Part shown: piece by piece, positions 24,625-25,121 of the stretch
Layout of the letters: every line of letters begins with the position of its first letter
How positions within the stretch are numbered: position 1 is the first letter of the stretch
The notes under the pieces: generated by a model
What the model saw: only the letters and a program-made list of their open reading frames with translations
The model's database searches: none
Told to the model about the DNA's origin: nothing
Made by a program: the position numbers and the translations under genes
Assembly: GCA_937900425.1 (NCBI GenBank)
Contig: CALCDT010000046.1
Span: forward strand, 1-25,121
DNA length: 25,121 bases
Direction: 5' to 3'
Origin: an uncultured Alphaproteobacteria bacterium
GTDB lineage: Bacteria > Pseudomonadota > Alphaproteobacteria > Rhizobiales > Pleomorphomonadaceae

Positions 24625-24862
24625 CAGATGTCCTCGGAGGCGGCCCGAAGGCCGGTCGCAGGTGCCACGGGCGTGCCGGAAAGCGGCGGACCGGAGCGAA
24701 AAACCGGGGCGCACGGGCGTGCACCCTCTCGTGATTGCGCTGATCCTACACGCCCGCGCGCCAGCCCGAAAATCACTCTTCTTTACGCTTTGTTACGGCT
24801 GACGCCCCCCGCCCGCCCGCCGGAAAGCCGAGCCGATTCAGGAGCTTGCCGAAAACGAAAAT

Positions 24863-24889
24863 CCCCGCCGCGCAGCGCGCGGCGGGGAG
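24863..24889 (-). terminator. rho-independent terminator of ftsZ
   Basis: A 12-bp perfect GC stem (24863-24874 with 24878-24889) around a three-base loop, followed on the minus strand by TTTTCGTTTTC. It lies about 50 bases after the ftsZ stop and separates ftsZ from lpxC. Confidence 0.88.
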
Positions 24890-24904
24890 GGTCATGAGGG
24901 TGGT

Positions 24905-24926
24905 GCAGGGGTCGAAACACCCCTGC
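24905..24926 (-). repeat. second hairpin between the ftsZ stop and its terminator
   Basis: GCAGGGGT and ACCCCTGC form an 8-bp stem around a 6-base loop, 12 bases past the ftsZ stop. No T-run follows, so it is not a terminator on its own; it may protect the 3' end or assist termination. Confidence 0.55.
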
Positions 24927-24937
24927 CCCGGGTCCGG

Positions 24938-25121
24938 TCAGTTGCTCTGGCGGCGCAGGAAGGCCGGGATCTCGAGCTGGTCGTCTTCGGCGAACCGCGG
25001 CGCCGGGGCGGCCTGGCGGCCCTGGGCGTCGAGCTGGCCGCTCGCCATCCGCGACTGGGCCTCGGGGGCCATGCGCGGCTGGACCGGGCGCTGCACCGGG
25101 GCGGCGGGACGGGGCGCGGCG
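24938..25121 (-). CDS. ftsZ: Cell division protein FtsZ, C-terminal end only
   Basis: Only the last 60 codons and the TGA stop are inside the window. The visible part is a disordered Pro/Ala/Gln/Arg-rich linker (APVQRPVQPRMAPEAQ) ending in EDDQLEIPAFLRRQSN. This final peptide is the conserved FtsZ tail that binds FtsA and other division partners, in the form typical of Rhizobiales. The position directly before lpxC-bamD-recN supports the call. The GTPase domain lies outside the window. Confidence 0.93.
   Translation of the reverse strand, partial: AAPRPAAPVQRPVQPRMAPEAQSRMASGQLDAQGRQAAPAPRFAEDDQLEIPAFLRRQSN

Larger units (their letters stand above)
24625..24937. other. 313-base ftsZ-lpxC intergenic region
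   Basis: The ftsZ-proximal part holds two hairpins, described separately. The lpxC-proximal part contains the local AT-rich patch 24768-24798 (around TCACTCTTCTTTACGCTTTGTTACGG), where an lpxC promoter would be expected on the minus strand. A TAGGAT hexamer on the minus strand near 24745 could be a -10, but its -35 is poor. Confidence 0.4.

Overview
The window is chromosomal DNA of a high-GC alphaproteobacterium, most likely of the order Hyphomicrobiales (Rhizobiales). Three things point there: the right-hand gene order ftsZ-lpxC-bamD-recN with ligA further on, the FtsZ tail ending in a PAFLRRQ-type peptide, and a large AsmA protein whose C-terminal charged stretch looks like rhizobial homologues. 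All genes share strong G/C at third codon positions, which produces many long spurious antisense frames. No tRNA, rRNA, IS element, prophage or CRISPR array is visible.

Left part (1-5746): a partial AsmA-family envelope protein on the minus strand, apparently begun at a rare CTG codon. It lies 46 bases downstream of an FAD-dependent D-lactate dehydrogenase/GlcD-type oxidase. A small hot-dog thioesterase is transcribed divergently from the oxidase. Middle-left (5850-11252): a CLC chloride channel with CBS domains on the minus strand, then on the plus strand a secreted TraB/GumN-family protein and a UvrD/PcrA helicase. Centre (11377-15768): a periplasmic PRC-barrel protein with a clear terminator and a possible general-stress (EcfG) promoter, a three-domain aminopeptidase P, a small DUF1127-like protein behind a long leader, and PrmA.

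Right part (16164-25121): the minus-strand envelope/division/repair cluster, which in transcription order is ftsZ (3' end only), lpxC, bamD, recN, then ligA. The usual recN-ligA junction is interrupted by a two-gene cassette on the opposite strand (18650-20777). It holds a family-3 periplasmic solute-binding protein without any ABC permease or ATPase, followed 13 bases later by a membrane diguanylate cyclase. The cyclase has a helical periplasmic sensor region, an intact GGEEF active site and no inhibitory RxxD site. The two genes read as a periplasmic-ligand-to-c-di-GMP signalling pair, comparable in layout to NspS-MbaA and, for the sensor architecture, TorT-TorS. This is the most interesting element of the window.

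The remaining genes are housekeeping: lipid A synthesis (lpxC), outer-membrane protein assembly (bamD), DNA repair and ligation (recN, ligA, uvrD), ribosomal protein methylation (prmA) and peptide turnover (aminopeptidase P).
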